Assembly (NCBI GenBank): GCA_964036315.1
Contig: OZ038509.1
Location: 24,245,384-24,309,383 of the forward strand
DNA from: Acanthosepion esculentum
Lineage: Eukaryota > Mollusca > Cephalopoda > Sepiida > Sepiidae
Direction: 5' to 3'
Length of the DNA: 64,000 nt
Part shown: positions 1-11,246 of the stretch, piece by piece
Position numbering within the stretch: the first letter of the stretch is position 1
Layout of the letters: every line of letters starts with the position of its first letter
Translations under genes and position numbers: made by a program
The notes under the pieces: generated by a model
Database searches by the model: none
Told to the model about the DNA's origin: nothing
Seen by the model: the letters and a program-made list of their open reading frames with translations, nothing else

Positions 1-139
1 TATTATATATGTGTGTGTGTAGGAAAATATGACAAAAATGGCATGACAAATGTTTTCTGTTTAAAAAAATACAGATTAAGGAATTAAACGTTTTTAATTA
101 TAGTTTAAAAAAAAAAAATAAAAACTATAGAAGATTTAA

Positions 140-635
140 AAAATTTTGCTAAAAATATGAGTGATAAAAAAATTTAAACCTTACCACTAATATAGTTTTT
201 AAATGGATCTTTGACCAGGATTAAGTAGAGTTTTTTTTTTTTTTTTTAATTTGTTCTAACACATAAATATATGCACCAATGGTGATAAAGAAAATTTGTA
301 TATAACAGTAAAAATAAAATAAAACTTTCTATCACAATTCAAAATTTGCCAAGAGGAATTTTCTTTTGTGTTGACATGGTGTCAGCACTTTAGATCTCCC
401 ATTCAGTAACATACCCTGCTTTGGGTAAGGTACTATTGCCAAATTTTCCTGGCACTGTCTGCAAAACTTGCTTCCCAAGCCAAAACTGTAGGTATTTTTT
501 TTAATAATATACCATTTCACTGTAGGGCAATTTTTTTTTATTTACCACACATAGCTTAACAAGTTGGGTGCTAATTTTATATTTTGTTAAATTCAAAGAT
601 GTTTCATATTAAAATCTCTTTCTTATTTTTAAAAT
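140..635 (-). repeat. Left arm of a long inverted repeat (unnamed interspersed repeat)
   Basis: This stretch reappears as its reverse complement at 2935-3436, for example the segment around TTGGCTTGGGAAGCAAG and CAGTAACATACCCTGCTTTGG. The match runs over roughly 490 bp with small indels, mainly in A/T runs. It could be two inserted copies of one interspersed repeat or the long termini of one 3.3-kb element. A 62-codon open frame in it is shared in part by the other copy, but it has no recognisable domain. Confidence 0.75.
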
Positions 636-1199
636 ATCTTTTAAAACCTCTTTTTTTTATTTACTGCAGCCCTATATATGACATTATCTACTAAATAGTT
701 ACCATTTAGGGTATAATTTGTAGCATCTCTGCAATTACATTTATTTTCATTTGTTCTTTCCTTTTTGCTTAGTATTCTGCTGTTATGTCCCTTAATTAAC
801 TTCTTCATGTTCAGCATACAGCTATAACTTATCTTCGATGTATTCCTGTTAAAAATATTTTGGCCAACATGGAGTATTAGGGGAAATGTTGGGTTTTTTG
901 GGTTTTTTTTAACAGTTCAAAGAAAACCTTATCTATTTTGGTTTTTACTTTCAAATTAAAGGGAAATTAAAGCAAATTATATTGCTTTTTCTTCTACAAT
1001 TTTTTTTTTCTTGCGTAGTTCACCATTTCTAAAGTTCAATCTGATTTTGGTGCCTCTTTATGCAAGGCTATCTTATTTCCTTAAATATTTCTATATTCAA
1101 GGAATCCTCAAGGTGCCCCCAGGCCTTGAGTGCCTATTTGAACTTAAACTAAACCCAGATCTCAAGTGAAACTCATATATACGATCTATAGCTAGAGAT
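636..1199. other. AT-rich stretch without a gene
   Basis: I see only T-rich non-coding sequence with short homopolymers and no recognisable repeat or coding segment. Confidence 0.5.
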
Positions 1200-1803
1200 G
1201 CTGAAAAAAATGGTCACTTCCCTATAGCGCTCCAGTAAGAACCGGACTCCTCCTGCTATCCTCTACCTTTACAAGAGGCCAGAAAGAGACTACTGCTGCC
1301 ATATCTGGACAGGAGCTGCACAGTCTTCACTTTCTAGTCTCGACAGAGTCCAAAAGCATCTCCACGTCTTTGTGAGTAACAAATTATTTTCCACCCTACA
1401 ACCTCTTTCTCACAACACTATCACTATTTCAGTGAAAAGTATTCAGACAAACTACATACTTTAGTTCCATCAGTGCTAACCTTCACGGCTAAGATCCACC
1501 ATGCCCCACCCATTATAAATAACCTTTGCAAATAAAATCCACCATGCCTCACCCACTGTAGTGAACCACTGAAATTCATTCCATATTCCTCTTGAGCAGC
1601 TTCTTCTAACGAACCACTGCTTTGTGGAACTGGCACCCAAGAGCATGCTTCCCTGATCACTATGATCTTAACATTTAAAGTTTAGGGTTAACCATTATCT
1701 TCACCACATATCTTCATAAACTGCACTTACTACTCTGTAACCCTCTATCTTGAGTGGCTCCAGGCCTTGCACAGGCTGAACATCATTGTAAAAAAAAAAA
1801 AAA
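1200..1803 (+). pseudogene. LINE reverse-transcriptase 3' end with poly-A tail (family A)
   Basis: Plus-strand translation gives the thumb/post-RT region of a non-LTR retrotransposon polymerase. Recognisable pieces are AILYLYK, HIWTGAAQSSLSSLDRVQK and LFSTLQPLSHN, followed by a degraded C-terminus with FIPYSS and LLCGTGTQEHA-type text. Stops and frameshifts interrupt it, and the catalytic RT core is absent, so the copy is 5'-truncated. It ends in a family 3' tail (CTATCTTGAGTGGCTCCAGG) and an A-run at 1790-1803, the usual ending of a LINE inserted by target-primed reverse transcription. The same family recurs at 20204-21680 and 26281-26590. Confidence 0.75.
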
Positions 1804-2934
1804 AATATTCTAGGTAATCTATCTTAATCCTTCTTGGTATACCAGATAACCACTCATGGGTTATTCTAACTCATTAACACACAAGTGAAATCAAGCGTTC
1901 TTTAAGAGGAGATACTTTTATTCCTGACATTGAGTTCCACATTGAGTTATTCAACAAATTCATCTCAACTTCTATACAAGCCGAGCTCTTTAAATATTTT
2001 AAACAGCTTCTTTCTTACTATGTCAATTTCTCTTCAATGCACAATCTCATTTATTCTTTTCTGTATATATAGGCCAACTCTTCTATTATTTATCTTTCAA
2101 ATATATTTAATAACAATAATAATAATAATAAAAATGTTCTCATATGTTTGATGATAATTTTATACTTTTATTCTTTTCTGATTTATTGATTGCTTTTTTA
2201 TTATTGTCATTTAAAGTAATAATAATAATAATAAATGGTACATTTGATAACAAACTGTTTACTCCAACATCCAGTATAAAATATATATGTGTTTATGAGT
2301 ATGTCGTCAGCAAAGAGGTCGACCCTGCTTTACTCTGATGAAGTGGCATGTGGAACTGTAGTGGTCCACAGCCTACATCCAACTTTCACACATGGTTCCA
2401 AGAAGTTACACGAGCACTGTGACAATCACAGCCTGATTGGTGAAAGGGGATGACTTTCCCCAGTCCACCTGTGCTAAGTGTCCAATGGCCAGCCTGGACA
2501 TAGGAGCTGTGCCTCAGAGGGAGGAGGAACTTTTGAGAGGAGGGACGAGATAACCTCAACATCCCCAGTGCAACTGATAAGCCATTGCACTATTCTGCCT
2601 TGAATGTCACCAGGAACCACAATTACAACAAAAATGGTGGGAGAGGGGGGATCACAGTGGCACAAAATGCACTAAATAAATGCATGAATGAATGATTGAA
2701 TAGGCCAACAAGTTCTGGTGCCTCTGTTCAGTAAAACAATCCTTGGCGAGAATCTAATTCACCCTTCTTAATGTTTTCTGTTTGCTATGCACAATTGTTA
2801 TGGCCGAGCAAGGTGTTGTGACAATCCTTAATAATAGCAATATGTATATTTGTCACCTCCATGAAGGCCGTGGCAAAATTTATCACACTCGGAAGCACAC
2901 CTTGGGAAAAGTATATATTCTTTCAACATAGGGA
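1804..2934. other. Non-coding stretch with AAT repeats
   Basis: Short (AAT)n tracts sit near 2113-2136 and 2218-2235. The stretch 2300-2690 is less AT-rich than its surroundings and may be an old repeat, but I do not recognise it. Open frames here are short and carry no motif. Confidence 0.4.
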
Positions 2935-3436
2935 ATGTTCAAAAAGAGATTTTATAATCACAGAACAAGTTTAAATTTAGCAAAATATAAAAATAGCACC
3001 CACCTTTCTAAGCTATATGTGGAAAATAAAAGAGAAAGAGAAAAAAAAAAGAAAAAAAAAGAAGCCCTACAGTGAAATGGGATATTATTTAAAAAAAAAA
3101 AAAAAAAACTTACAGTTTTGGCTTGGGAAGCAAGTTTTGCAGACAGTGCCAGGAAAAGTTGGCAATAGTACCTTACCCAAAGTAGGGTATGTTACTGAAT
3201 GGGAGATCTAAAGTGCTGACACCATGTTAGCACAAAAGAAAATTCCTCTTGGCAATTTTTGAATTGAAATAGAAAGTTTTATTTTTATTGTCAAATACAA
3301 ATTTTCTTTATCACCATTGGTGCATATATTTGTGTGTTAGAACAAATAAAAAAAAAAAAAAACTTAATCCTGTCTGTAAATCTATTTAAAAACTATAGTA
3401 GTGGTGAGGTTTAAATTTTATTATCACCTATATTTT
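2935..3436 (+). repeat. Right arm of the long inverted repeat
   Basis: Reverse complement of 140-635. Both arms share the segment TTTGGCTTGGGAAGCAAG, the CACCATTGGTGCATATATTT segment and an A-rich run. The spacer between the arms is about 2.3 kb and holds the family A LINE tail. Confidence 0.75.
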
Positions 3437-3859
3437 AAACAATATATATATATATATATATAAAAAAGGAAGAGGCTATAGTAGTCCCAACAAGAGAAAA
3501 GTGTGTATATTAAAAAGAAGAGAGAAACTGCAAATGTTTTTGGTTGTAATGTGAATGTTTTTAAAAAAATATTATGTTTTATTTTCCATAATTTTGCTAT
3601 ACGTGTTTCCGGTCTCACGACCATCATCAGGCAAACGGTGAAGATTTCCACATATTATTAAAAATAATTAATTTTTTTCTTTGTTTTTCAATGTTAAATA
3701 TTCTCAATATGAGACATTCTCTTTTTTAGTGTTAGTGATCCAAACGTCTTTCTTGAACTGGCAGTGAAAAGTTCTGTGCGAAGGGTTATAAAACAATTAA
3801 GATTGGTTCAAGAAATGATGGAGTAGTTATCGGCATGCTTATCTTTTAATGACCCCTGT
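3437..3859 (-). repeat. TA microsatellite and Penelope-type terminal motif
   Basis: A (TA) run at 3441-3462 is followed, on the minus strand at 3606-3630, by CTGATGAT, a 4-bp stem GGTC/GACC closed by GTGA, and GGAAAC. CTGATGA and GAAA are the two conserved core strands of hammerhead ribozymes. The surrounding frame (TRIAKLWKIK) resembles sequence I associate with Penelope-like repeats, but no protein domain is visible. Confidence 0.4.
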
Positions 3860-4437
3860 GTGTTCTTAGATCTATTTCCATTTTCGTGTGCTTTTGTCAG
3901 CATGCATGTATATATGTGTATATCCCCTCTCCATACATACACACTGTCTCACTATGAGGAATCTGTGAACACATTTGTACACACACACACACACATACCA
4001 TCCCATTACAAGGAATCAGTACATACATACACACACATATGTACATACACATACTTCCCAATTTACATGGAATCAGTATACATACACACACATACATACC
4101 CACATATATATGTACACACATACTTCCTAAGTTGTATGGGGTTTGTGTGTGTGCCTGTGAGTAGTTCTGCTTTTGTCAATATGTTACATACACACATTCG
4201 TGCCCCACAAACACCCGTGTGTGTGTGTGTGTGTGTGTATGTGCTTGTATGTGAGTGGTTTGATCACTGTATTTGGTCACTATGTGCGCATGTTGTGTGC
4301 TTTTGCATGTGGGGTTATGATCTATTTAGTTCTGGTTTAAATTTGTTTATGAAGTTTTTTACTTGTATTTGTAGGTAAGAATAATTGTCTGTTTGATATA
4401 TTGGCATAATTTAAAATTTTCCCTGGTTACATTTGTA
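3860..4437. repeat. CA/TG- and ACAT-rich simple repeat region
   Basis: Repeated CACACA, ACATAC and GTGTGT blocks, including (TG)n at 4220-4239, dominate. The 172-codon open frame across it is a by-product of period-2 and period-4 repeats. Confidence 0.7.
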
Positions 4438-4439
4438 GA

Positions 4440-4484
<45 letters not shown>
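4438..4484. repeat. (TG)n(TA)n compound microsatellite
   Basis: About 11 TG units followed by about 12 TA units, directly abutting the MITE to the right. Confidence 0.9.
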
Positions 4485-4485
<1 letters not shown>

Positions 4486-4691
4486 GGGTGTCCCAAAAGT
4501 CACAATAATTGGAAAACTTTGTGAATTTTATATTTATTTACCAAATGAAATAATGTTTCCGTATTTGAAAATATATTATTAGAAAATTTTATTGATTTAA
4601 TCATGGAAGATGATATCATGCAAATTTCTTCTGATTCCTATTTCACAAGTGTACATTTTTTTTCCAATTAAAGTGTGATATTTGGGACACC

Positions 4692-4693
<2 letters not shown>
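4485..4693. mobile_element. MITE with AGGGTGTCCC terminal inverted repeats
   Basis: The 209-bp element starts AGGGTGTCCCAAAAGTCAC and ends with the complement of AGGGTGTCCCAAATATCAC. The inverted ends match over about 30 bp with a few differences. There is no coding sequence. It sits inside a TG/TA microsatellite, so a TA target duplication is likely but cannot be proven. TIR sequence and TA context suggest a Tc1/mariner-type non-autonomous element. Confidence 0.8.
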
Positions 4694-4762
<69 letters not shown>

Positions 4763-4795
4763 TATTTTTTATATAATATATATATATATATTTTA
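4694..4795. repeat. (TG)n(TA)n(CA)n compound microsatellite
   Basis: Dinucleotide runs continue on the right of the MITE: TG, then TA, then CA, then interrupted TA. Confidence 0.9.
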
Positions 4796-4805
4796 TATAA
4801 ATAGA

Positions 4806-5292
4806 GTGTCTACTCAAATATGGGTATCCATAAAAATAATGTTTAAGTAATAATAATATATATATATTTCATTACTTAAACATTATTTTTATGGATACCC
4901 ATATTTGAGAAGACACACTGCTTATTTATTAAACAGCAAATTTAGTTATTTTCATCTACCAGCCTGAATATCTGACAAATGTTATTAAAAAAAAGAAAAT
5001 ATGCAACCTCTGGCCAGATTCAAACTTGCATCTCCCTTGGCAGTGGAAACCATCATTAGATCTGACATGCTTTAGACTGACTTGGCCACAGCGTGTGTTG
5101 TTGATCAAACAAAGTTGAATAGTGCCTTATAAAGGAGACACAAGTTTGAATCCTGCTAGAGAGAGTATATTTATTTTCAATGAGATTTTTTAAATATTCA
5201 GGCTGGTAGACGAAAACAAATAAATATACTGTTTAATAAATAAATGGAGCATTTACTGAAATATGGGTATCCACTAAAAATGATAAGTAATA
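4806..5292. mobile_element. Palindromic element with tRNA-like core
   Basis: A near-perfect hairpin lies at 4806-4916, with 46-bp arms, one mismatch and a TA-rich loop. Its right arm and following DNA (4871-5045) match, in inverted order, 5123-5292. Shared pieces include CAGCCTGAATAT against ATATTCAGGCTG and the ATGGGTATCCA block. The core carries, on the minus strand at about 5012-5092, tRNA-like sequence with an A-box-like TGTGGCCAAGTCAG and a B-box-like AGTTTGAATCTGG, resembling a long-variable-arm tRNA. A second B-box-like GTTTGAATCC is on the plus strand near 5143. A related copy is at 40855-41075. This looks like a fold-back tRNA-derived repeat and not a working tRNA gene. Confidence 0.6.
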
Positions 5293-5362
5293 AAATCTGT
5301 CCGCATAATAAATGAAACAAAACTTGTATAAAAGAGGGATTGCTGTCCAAATACACAATTAT

Positions 5363-5387
5363 GTGTGTGTGTGTGTGTGTGTGTGTA
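5363..5387. repeat. (GT)12 microsatellite
   Basis: Uninterrupted GT dinucleotides ending in ATAAAG. Confidence 0.9.
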
Positions 5388-6029
5388 TAAAGATATTTTG
5401 AATTATCAATGTGACATTTCATTGGAAGAATCTAAGTCCCAAATGATTTTTTCCTTCTCTGATGTGAGTTTGTAATAATTACCATGACTAAGATGACTTC
5501 TCACCTGAAAGCATGCAAATATTATCTGTATCTTAATATATTTTATATGGATGATACATGCAACGAACAGCAATGAGAAGCGTTTGATTAAAACTTTGCA
5601 AAGCTTGATGCTACAATTCTAATGGCAAAAGGCTTGTTGTCACAAACTTGATAAACAGAAATTCTCTGGCTTCTAGGTTACTTTATAGAATCTGAGTTAC
5701 ACAAGAAGAAAAGAAATATTTCCAACTTTTCATGAGGTCACAAAGCTCTACAATTAAAATTATCTCCGCCAAAATCTAAAGAAACCTATTTGACAAAAAG
5801 AAATAGTTTCTAATCGTCCAAGCAATAGAATAAAAACAAGATATTTGATTCATTATACAATTTTTATTCTTTAAGGAAATATTCTGTCTTTAAAATAAAG
5901 AGAATATTGGAAAGAAGGCACGTAATTATTCAAAACTCCCTTTGGGGGGGTGCAAAATGTTATGAACTAAAATGCCAAAAAATAACCAACATTTACTTAT
6001 TATTGATTAACTCATCTTTTCACCTGAAT
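5388..6029. other. AT-rich stretch without a gene
   Basis: No recognisable repeat or coding segment apart from A/T homopolymers. Confidence 0.4.
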
Positions 6030-6500
6030 AACAGATGCCCTGCAACAGAACGAGGAGTCTACATGAGGTGCTGGAGTCGTTGTTCAGGTATATCTATCCA
6101 GGCATATTCCAGGCCTGTCCATAAGTGAATTGTTTGCCGGGTGCAGCTGCAAGGTATTTAGTGATGTCTCCAACATACTCGACACATGTTTAAAGGGGAT
6201 TTTAATCAGGTGGGCATGAGAGCCAACCAAGCATTTGGAAGTCAAATGAGTGTGCTCAGGGAACTAGTTTTACGTGGGCAGCAATATTTTACTAGAACAA
6301 ATCATCTCCACCAAGAAACGCAGCAAACAGACAAAAAGTGCAGCTGTTCTGCAACAAACTGTGTCAAGACAGATCCCCCCCCTTTAAATTCCTTGCAAAC
6401 TCCAACAGAACATATGTGCCATAACAGAGCAACCACAACCTATCAAAACACTCTGTCCATAGGTTGGTTCCATAACTTCATGCAGTGTTCCCTACACACA
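6030..6500 (-). pseudogene. Decayed Tc1-like transposase
   Basis: On the minus strand, pieces of a Tc1/IS630-type transposase follow in the right order. At about 6411-6455 SVLIGCGCS corresponds to the family's SVMVWG block. Near 6290 NIAAHVK corresponds to DNARPH with the aspartate lost. Near 6184-6224 HLIKIPFKHV corresponds to the SPDLNPIEHVW block. At 6060-6120 DIPEQRLQHLM matches the C-terminal IP..R...L.. segment. Frameshifts and stops separate the pieces, so it is inactive. The DDE catalytic residues are degraded. Identification rests on motif order, not on long identity. Confidence 0.6.
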
Positions 6501-8149
6501 ATTTGTCTGATAAGGCTACACAGTGTCTGTCTCCCATGGGTCAAAGACAATGTTCTCTGGCCCAGGTGAAGTACTGTAATCAATGCTGTAGTGTCAATCA
6601 TTGTTGGTCAATGACTATGACAGCCACATGGAATACATTGTGTTCTGTAAAGTGCATTCTACTGATGGGTTGAGTAGTACCAATATTGAATTGAAAGATG
6701 CAATATTCATGTTCATTGGGTCCTTATCAGTTACTGACAGACTTATTCTCGTACCACTTATGGGCTCCCAGAGTTTTCCTGTACAGATAATGTCCATCTG
6801 AATCTCCCATACACTTTATATACCTTTGCTACCTCAGAGATATGTCATACATAAGTCACCTGGTTGGGCCATTCAGTATAATGTTGTCACTAATCTCTAT
6901 CTTAAAAACTTTTTGGCGTTTGCACCAAACGATAAGAGATGCTGGCTTCCATTTAATGCCACAGAAAGAGTAGTCGGAGAAGTAGGGTAGAGTTTAGGAT
7001 GGTCAAACAGACACTCTGAAGACATAGAACATTTTGACTTGAAACATGAAGTAAACTTCAATCTATGTTCCACTGATGCAGATAGATGAACAGATAAAAA
7101 CTTCAAAAGCCAAAAGAACAAAAAAAAAAAACAAAAGTAAAAAGGTAAGTCTTGTGGAATAATGAAATGCCTTCAGCTGATATTTAATCTATTTTATTTA
7201 ATGTCTATCTCAGCAATGGAAAATCGAGTTGCCATTTTTTTCACTCCTATTTATATTTTAGTCTATGTAACATCAACAAATTTGTTTGGGCAAATAGTTT
7301 GTTTTTTAGAAAGACTCACTTACAAACGTGTTGGTAAATAGATTCTTTTTATTCTAAGAGCTCTTATTTTTGTCTATAAACAACACTTTTTGAAAATATT
7401 CTTTCAAACTTTCTTCTTTTATCATTAGGTAAAAAGTTTATCATAATGGCTACTTGGGAAACATTTTGTACATCAATGAAAACAAAAAAACAGTTTGTTT
7501 ATTTAGTTATTATTTTTATCTGTGATTAAGTACAATTATTTCATAACAACTTTTATTCTTAAAACAAAATGGAAAAAAAAAAAGATTTCCAAGTAGGTTG
7601 GAGTTCAGATCTTATCAATAACCAATTTACCTTTTAGTTTTTAACAAGTACAAAATATTAAGGACTGAAAATGACTGTTGGATTTCTGAAAAATCAAACA
7701 AAATAAGTACTTATATTCTTTCTTTTTGGTACCTTCATTTCTGGCCACTATGGACTTGAATAATGTTCATTTATTATACCATAAAGAAAAGGATATTTTT
7801 TTTAAAAGAATCTCTGCCATTTTCTACAAGCAGAAAGTGAACAAGTTTACAAAATGGGGCCATATAGAAAAGAAGAAACAAGTGAGAGAGATATGAACAC
7901 ATTAAGATGTCCTGTAACACTTGCACAAATCTCTTAACCATATCCAAACATTTTAATACAAAATGGAGTCAATTTCTAATATGAAGAAGAAGAATCTATT
8001 TCTACTTACCATGGTTGCTGTTATTTATCAAGAATGAAGAGAGTTTCGTTTACTTCCAGTGAGGTAGAGAAAAAGAGTAGATGAAGAAATCTGTTTATAG
8101 AACTACAACGTCAGATATGGCCAACCTTCTTAGCAGCAATAAATACCTT
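6501..8149. other. Non-coding stretch
   Basis: Mostly low-copy AT-rich DNA. The part 6501-6850 is probably the 5' portion of the Tc1-like relic. No other feature is supportable. Confidence 0.4.
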
Positions 8150-9320
8150 GTATTAATTGTCAAACGAAAAGATTAAGTATCTTCTAGCAGCTGCTTCTGC
8201 CGTGGACTACTGAGTGAGTGAGTAAAAATGCCAGCAGATTCTAAGAATGTTTGCTTGCCTCTAGTGAAATGGGTTGATTAGTTAAGCGTTGGCAGTAGAG
8301 ATTTGTCCCAGCAGAGATTAGTTTATCGGGGTCTGCAGGTTCTTTTTTAGCCGCTAGAATGGCCTCACTGAAAATGTTCTTTAAGAAAATGGGCTAAGTT
8401 CTTCAGAGTTTTCTGTTTTCTTTTAGTCAGGAAAGTTAGAAATAAAATAATTTCCAAATCTCTACTGACAAACCCTAACGTTGTTGTTACTGGAAGCGAA
8501 GGCAAGCTGCTGCTACTATGGCTGCTAGTGATAGGTAATGGAAATTTGATAAAGAGGCACCTTCTCTCTGCCTTACCCTCAGCAGGTGAAAAGCTGCTTT
8601 GGGGAAAGCCTTACTCAGAATGGAGTGAGGTAAGTCAGTCAGCTGGTTGGCTTCTCATTAACACTTAACAGATCAAAAAGCCAAAAGCCAATACAGGGAA
8701 ATCTAAAGAAGTTTAAAAGAGAGGAGGAACCCCAAAACCCTTGAAGAGAAAATTGCTTTGGAAGGATGAAGGATACATCAAAAAATTAAATAAAAGTTGC
8801 AAATTAAGGTAGGTAAGGAATTTTTAAAATCTATATTAAATAAGAAATATGTAAAGCAATTTTTCTTGTGGGGACAATGCAGATTTGGTCAGGGCTAGAG
8901 CAGGGGAGAAGGTAACAGGATCAGCCAATCAAAGTTCAGTTGTGAGATTTGAATCTGACTGACATATCCATCATTATTATTATACACCGATTTATTCAAA
9001 CTGGTATCCTCATCTTGGCTGTTATAGTCACAATATTTCTTCTATTTCTTAGATGAGGAATTATCCTTATTTTACAATGATTTATTTAAATAGATGTCCT
9101 CATCTTGGTTGCTATAGACTCATTGGTTTCGCCATTGTAACCAATCTTTAATTTCTGCTGAGACTAATTTCTACTGCCAACGCTAAACTAATAAACCCCA
9201 TCTCACTAAAGGTAAGTGAACATTCTTAGAATCGGCTGGCATTTTTTAATCATTCCGTAGTCCATGGCAGAAGCAGCTGCTAGAAGATACTTAATGTTTT
9301 CATTTGGCAGTTAATACAAA
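8150..9320. repeat. Fold-back repeat with 170-bp inverted arms
   Basis: 8150-8325 and 9155-9320 are inverted copies at roughly 85% identity. Both contain TTAAGTATCTTCTAGCAGCT and the GCGTTGGCAGTAGA block. The 830-bp interior has no transposase. It contains SINE tail fragments (8950-9150) and a short segment flanked by strong splice-like signals at 8583-8629. It may be one fold-back transposon or two inverted copies of an interspersed repeat. Confidence 0.65.
8950..9150 (-). repeat. Two SINE tail fragments
   Basis: Two consecutive minus-strand fragments (about 8963-9035 and 9050-9150) each carry the tail signature TCCTCATCTTGG(C/T)TG(T/C)TATAG preceded by a GAT(G)AGG-type end. They are diverged relatives of the family 1 SINE tail at 29.7, 42.3, 49.7 and 62.6 kb. 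Confidence 0.6.
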
Positions 9321-10449
9321 AAAAAAAAAGATTAGAAAATTAAAGCTAATTGTTTCCTTTTGATTTCTTTTTGCTAATTTTAGCAAAGTCAACATATTTG
9401 CTGCTTGTTCTTCACAGAAAACCTGTATTTATTTGTTTCCCACAGCCAGTGCCGTTTTTAAACATTGAATTTTCTACTCCATTTTGGCAAAGTTTAACAA
9501 ATATAATCACAAAAAAGTGTATAAGAACATTTTTTTCTATTTTCACCACTATTACTGTATACACTCCTTTTCCAGCAATTTTTATTATTTTAAAAAGCTA
9601 TTTTTACAATTTTAATCAAAGCCGAATCTATGAAACTGGTTTTATACTTTTTTTCTCAAAAAATTGGCAGTAAAAATGTTGAACACTATTAGATTATTTA
9701 TTTACAACAATAATTTTATATTTGCAAAAGATTATAAAAATATGAGAACCAACTACAATGCAATATTATTTACCAAATTATAAAGAAATAAAACAACATA
9801 ACGTGTAACAGTAATTGTAAATTTTGTAAAAATGCATTTCCTGAACATTTCTTTGGATTTTTTCTTGCCATATAAATTTACTAAAATAGATTGGTAACAT
9901 CTGAATTTATACCTGTTTTTTATCTTGAGACTTGACAACAAAAATGTTAAACAGTGTTTATTTATTAGACTGCCAAATTATTGTTGTAAATAAACAAAGT
10001 GTAAAAAACATAGCTGCAAAAAGAGGGAGCAAACAGTAGTTGTGGTGGGAAGAGAAAAAAAAAACATCCTGTTGAAACACTATGTTTTTGCAGACACATT
10101 TGTTAAACTTTGCCTTTGTTTTCTTTTGTGCCTTTACAGAACTGTCCACTGAGCTTGGTTCCTTTGGACTGGCTGATCTCAATGAGAGCTGATTAAAAAT
10201 TCAGCCTCACTATTCCAGAGTTCCAAATAGACCAATGGAAACAAAGGGCGTTGGAAATCACATGACCTGATATTTACACCTGATAAAATCTATTAAAAGT
10301 AACAACAGTAAAGATTATTTTGTGCAGATAACAAGCATTTCAAAATAGCTAATATGTCACTGAGGTTCAATTAAAATTAATTTTCCTTTTCTGTTTTAAC
10401 TTTGAAGGCCCCTAAAATGGTTTTAGAATATTATCAAAATTATTACATG
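9321..10449. other. AT-rich non-coding stretch with weak internal repeats
   Basis: The phrase AAAAATGTT(G/A)AACA occurs at about 9674 and again at about 9941, and TTTATTTACAACAATAAT near 9700 is partly inverted near 9975. A 107-codon open frame at 9350-9673 is T/F-rich and looks fortuitous. Confidence 0.4.
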
Positions 10450-10505
10450 ATAGGTGTTGGCCGTTTTATTCCTTTACAAGGAATAAAACAGAGCCAACAC
10501 CTATA
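10450..10505. repeat. Perfect-stem hairpin
   Basis: ATAGGTGTTGGC plus CGTTTTATTCCTT pairs with the following AAGGAATAAAAC plus GCCAACACCTAT. It has a 3-nt loop and a 2-nt bulge, giving a stem of about 25 bp. It could be a tiny fold-back element or a transcribed hairpin. Nothing shows expression. Confidence 0.75.
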
Positions 10506-10926
10506 TCCCTGAGTCTAAGAGGCTACGCAAAGAAAGGGGCTTAACTCTTGTTTGTCTTGTTCAATTTAACTCTTTAATAAATTATGACAAGTAGAGGCAT
10601 TTTTTTCTATATCTTCTTCTTTGTCTAACATCATGAATGAACTCTTCTAGAAAATAATTTTTGCTTTATTGTTTTTATTTTAGAAACGTGAATGGTATTA
10701 AAAGGGAAACCAGCAAGAGATTTCCTCCCACACAGGGAGTTTACCATAAAAAGTGCATAAAGTAAGCTGGCACTTTTTTTTTTTTTGTATTTTTCCACTT
10801 TTGCAAATTAATTTTGCTAACCGTTTGGTGCATGAATTGTCTTGTTTTAAAGGACGGCTATGTCTTTAAAGAAAATAATGAGAAAAAGAAAATCATTCAT
10901 GATTCCTATTTTAGATACTTTTTAAT

Positions 10927-10930
<4 letters not shown>

Positions 10931-11009
<79 letters not shown>
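10931..11009. repeat. (AT)n microsatellite, about 39 units
   Basis: Uninterrupted TA dinucleotides over about 79 bp. Confidence 0.95.
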
Positions 11010-11011
<2 letters not shown>

Positions 11012-11166
11012 GAATGTAATGAGAACAAAAATAATATAAATTCTAACGTTCACAGCATTAATTCAAAAGATTAGAGCAATTTTTAGTTCTCAACAATCAA
11101 TATGTAGTTGCATCGAAACAAGAATGCATCTTTGTAGTGAGCAAGTTTTTTTGTACGTATGTTAAA

Positions 11167-11170
<4 letters not shown>

Positions 11171-11227
<57 letters not shown>

Positions 11228-11242
11228 TGTATGTATGTATGT
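11171..11242. repeat. (AT)n(GTAT)n compound microsatellite
   Basis: About 14 AT units followed by about 11 GTAT units. Confidence 0.95.
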
Positions 11243-11246
11243 ATAG

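Noticed and set aside
3860..4378. 172-codon frame rich in HTHT and CVCV
   Set aside because: Simple CA/TG repeat translation with no codon structure.
5012..5092. A functional tRNA gene (Leu or Ser type)
   Set aside because: The T-stem has mismatches, no convincing anticodon arm can be drawn, and it is embedded in a repetitive palindrome with a second copy.
6186..6569. 127-codon plus-strand frame
   Set aside because: It is antisense to the Tc1-like transposase relic and has no domain.
9350..9673. 107-codon frame rich in Phe and Ile
   Set aside because: AT-rich DNA yields such hydrophobic frames by chance; no domain or conserved neighbour.
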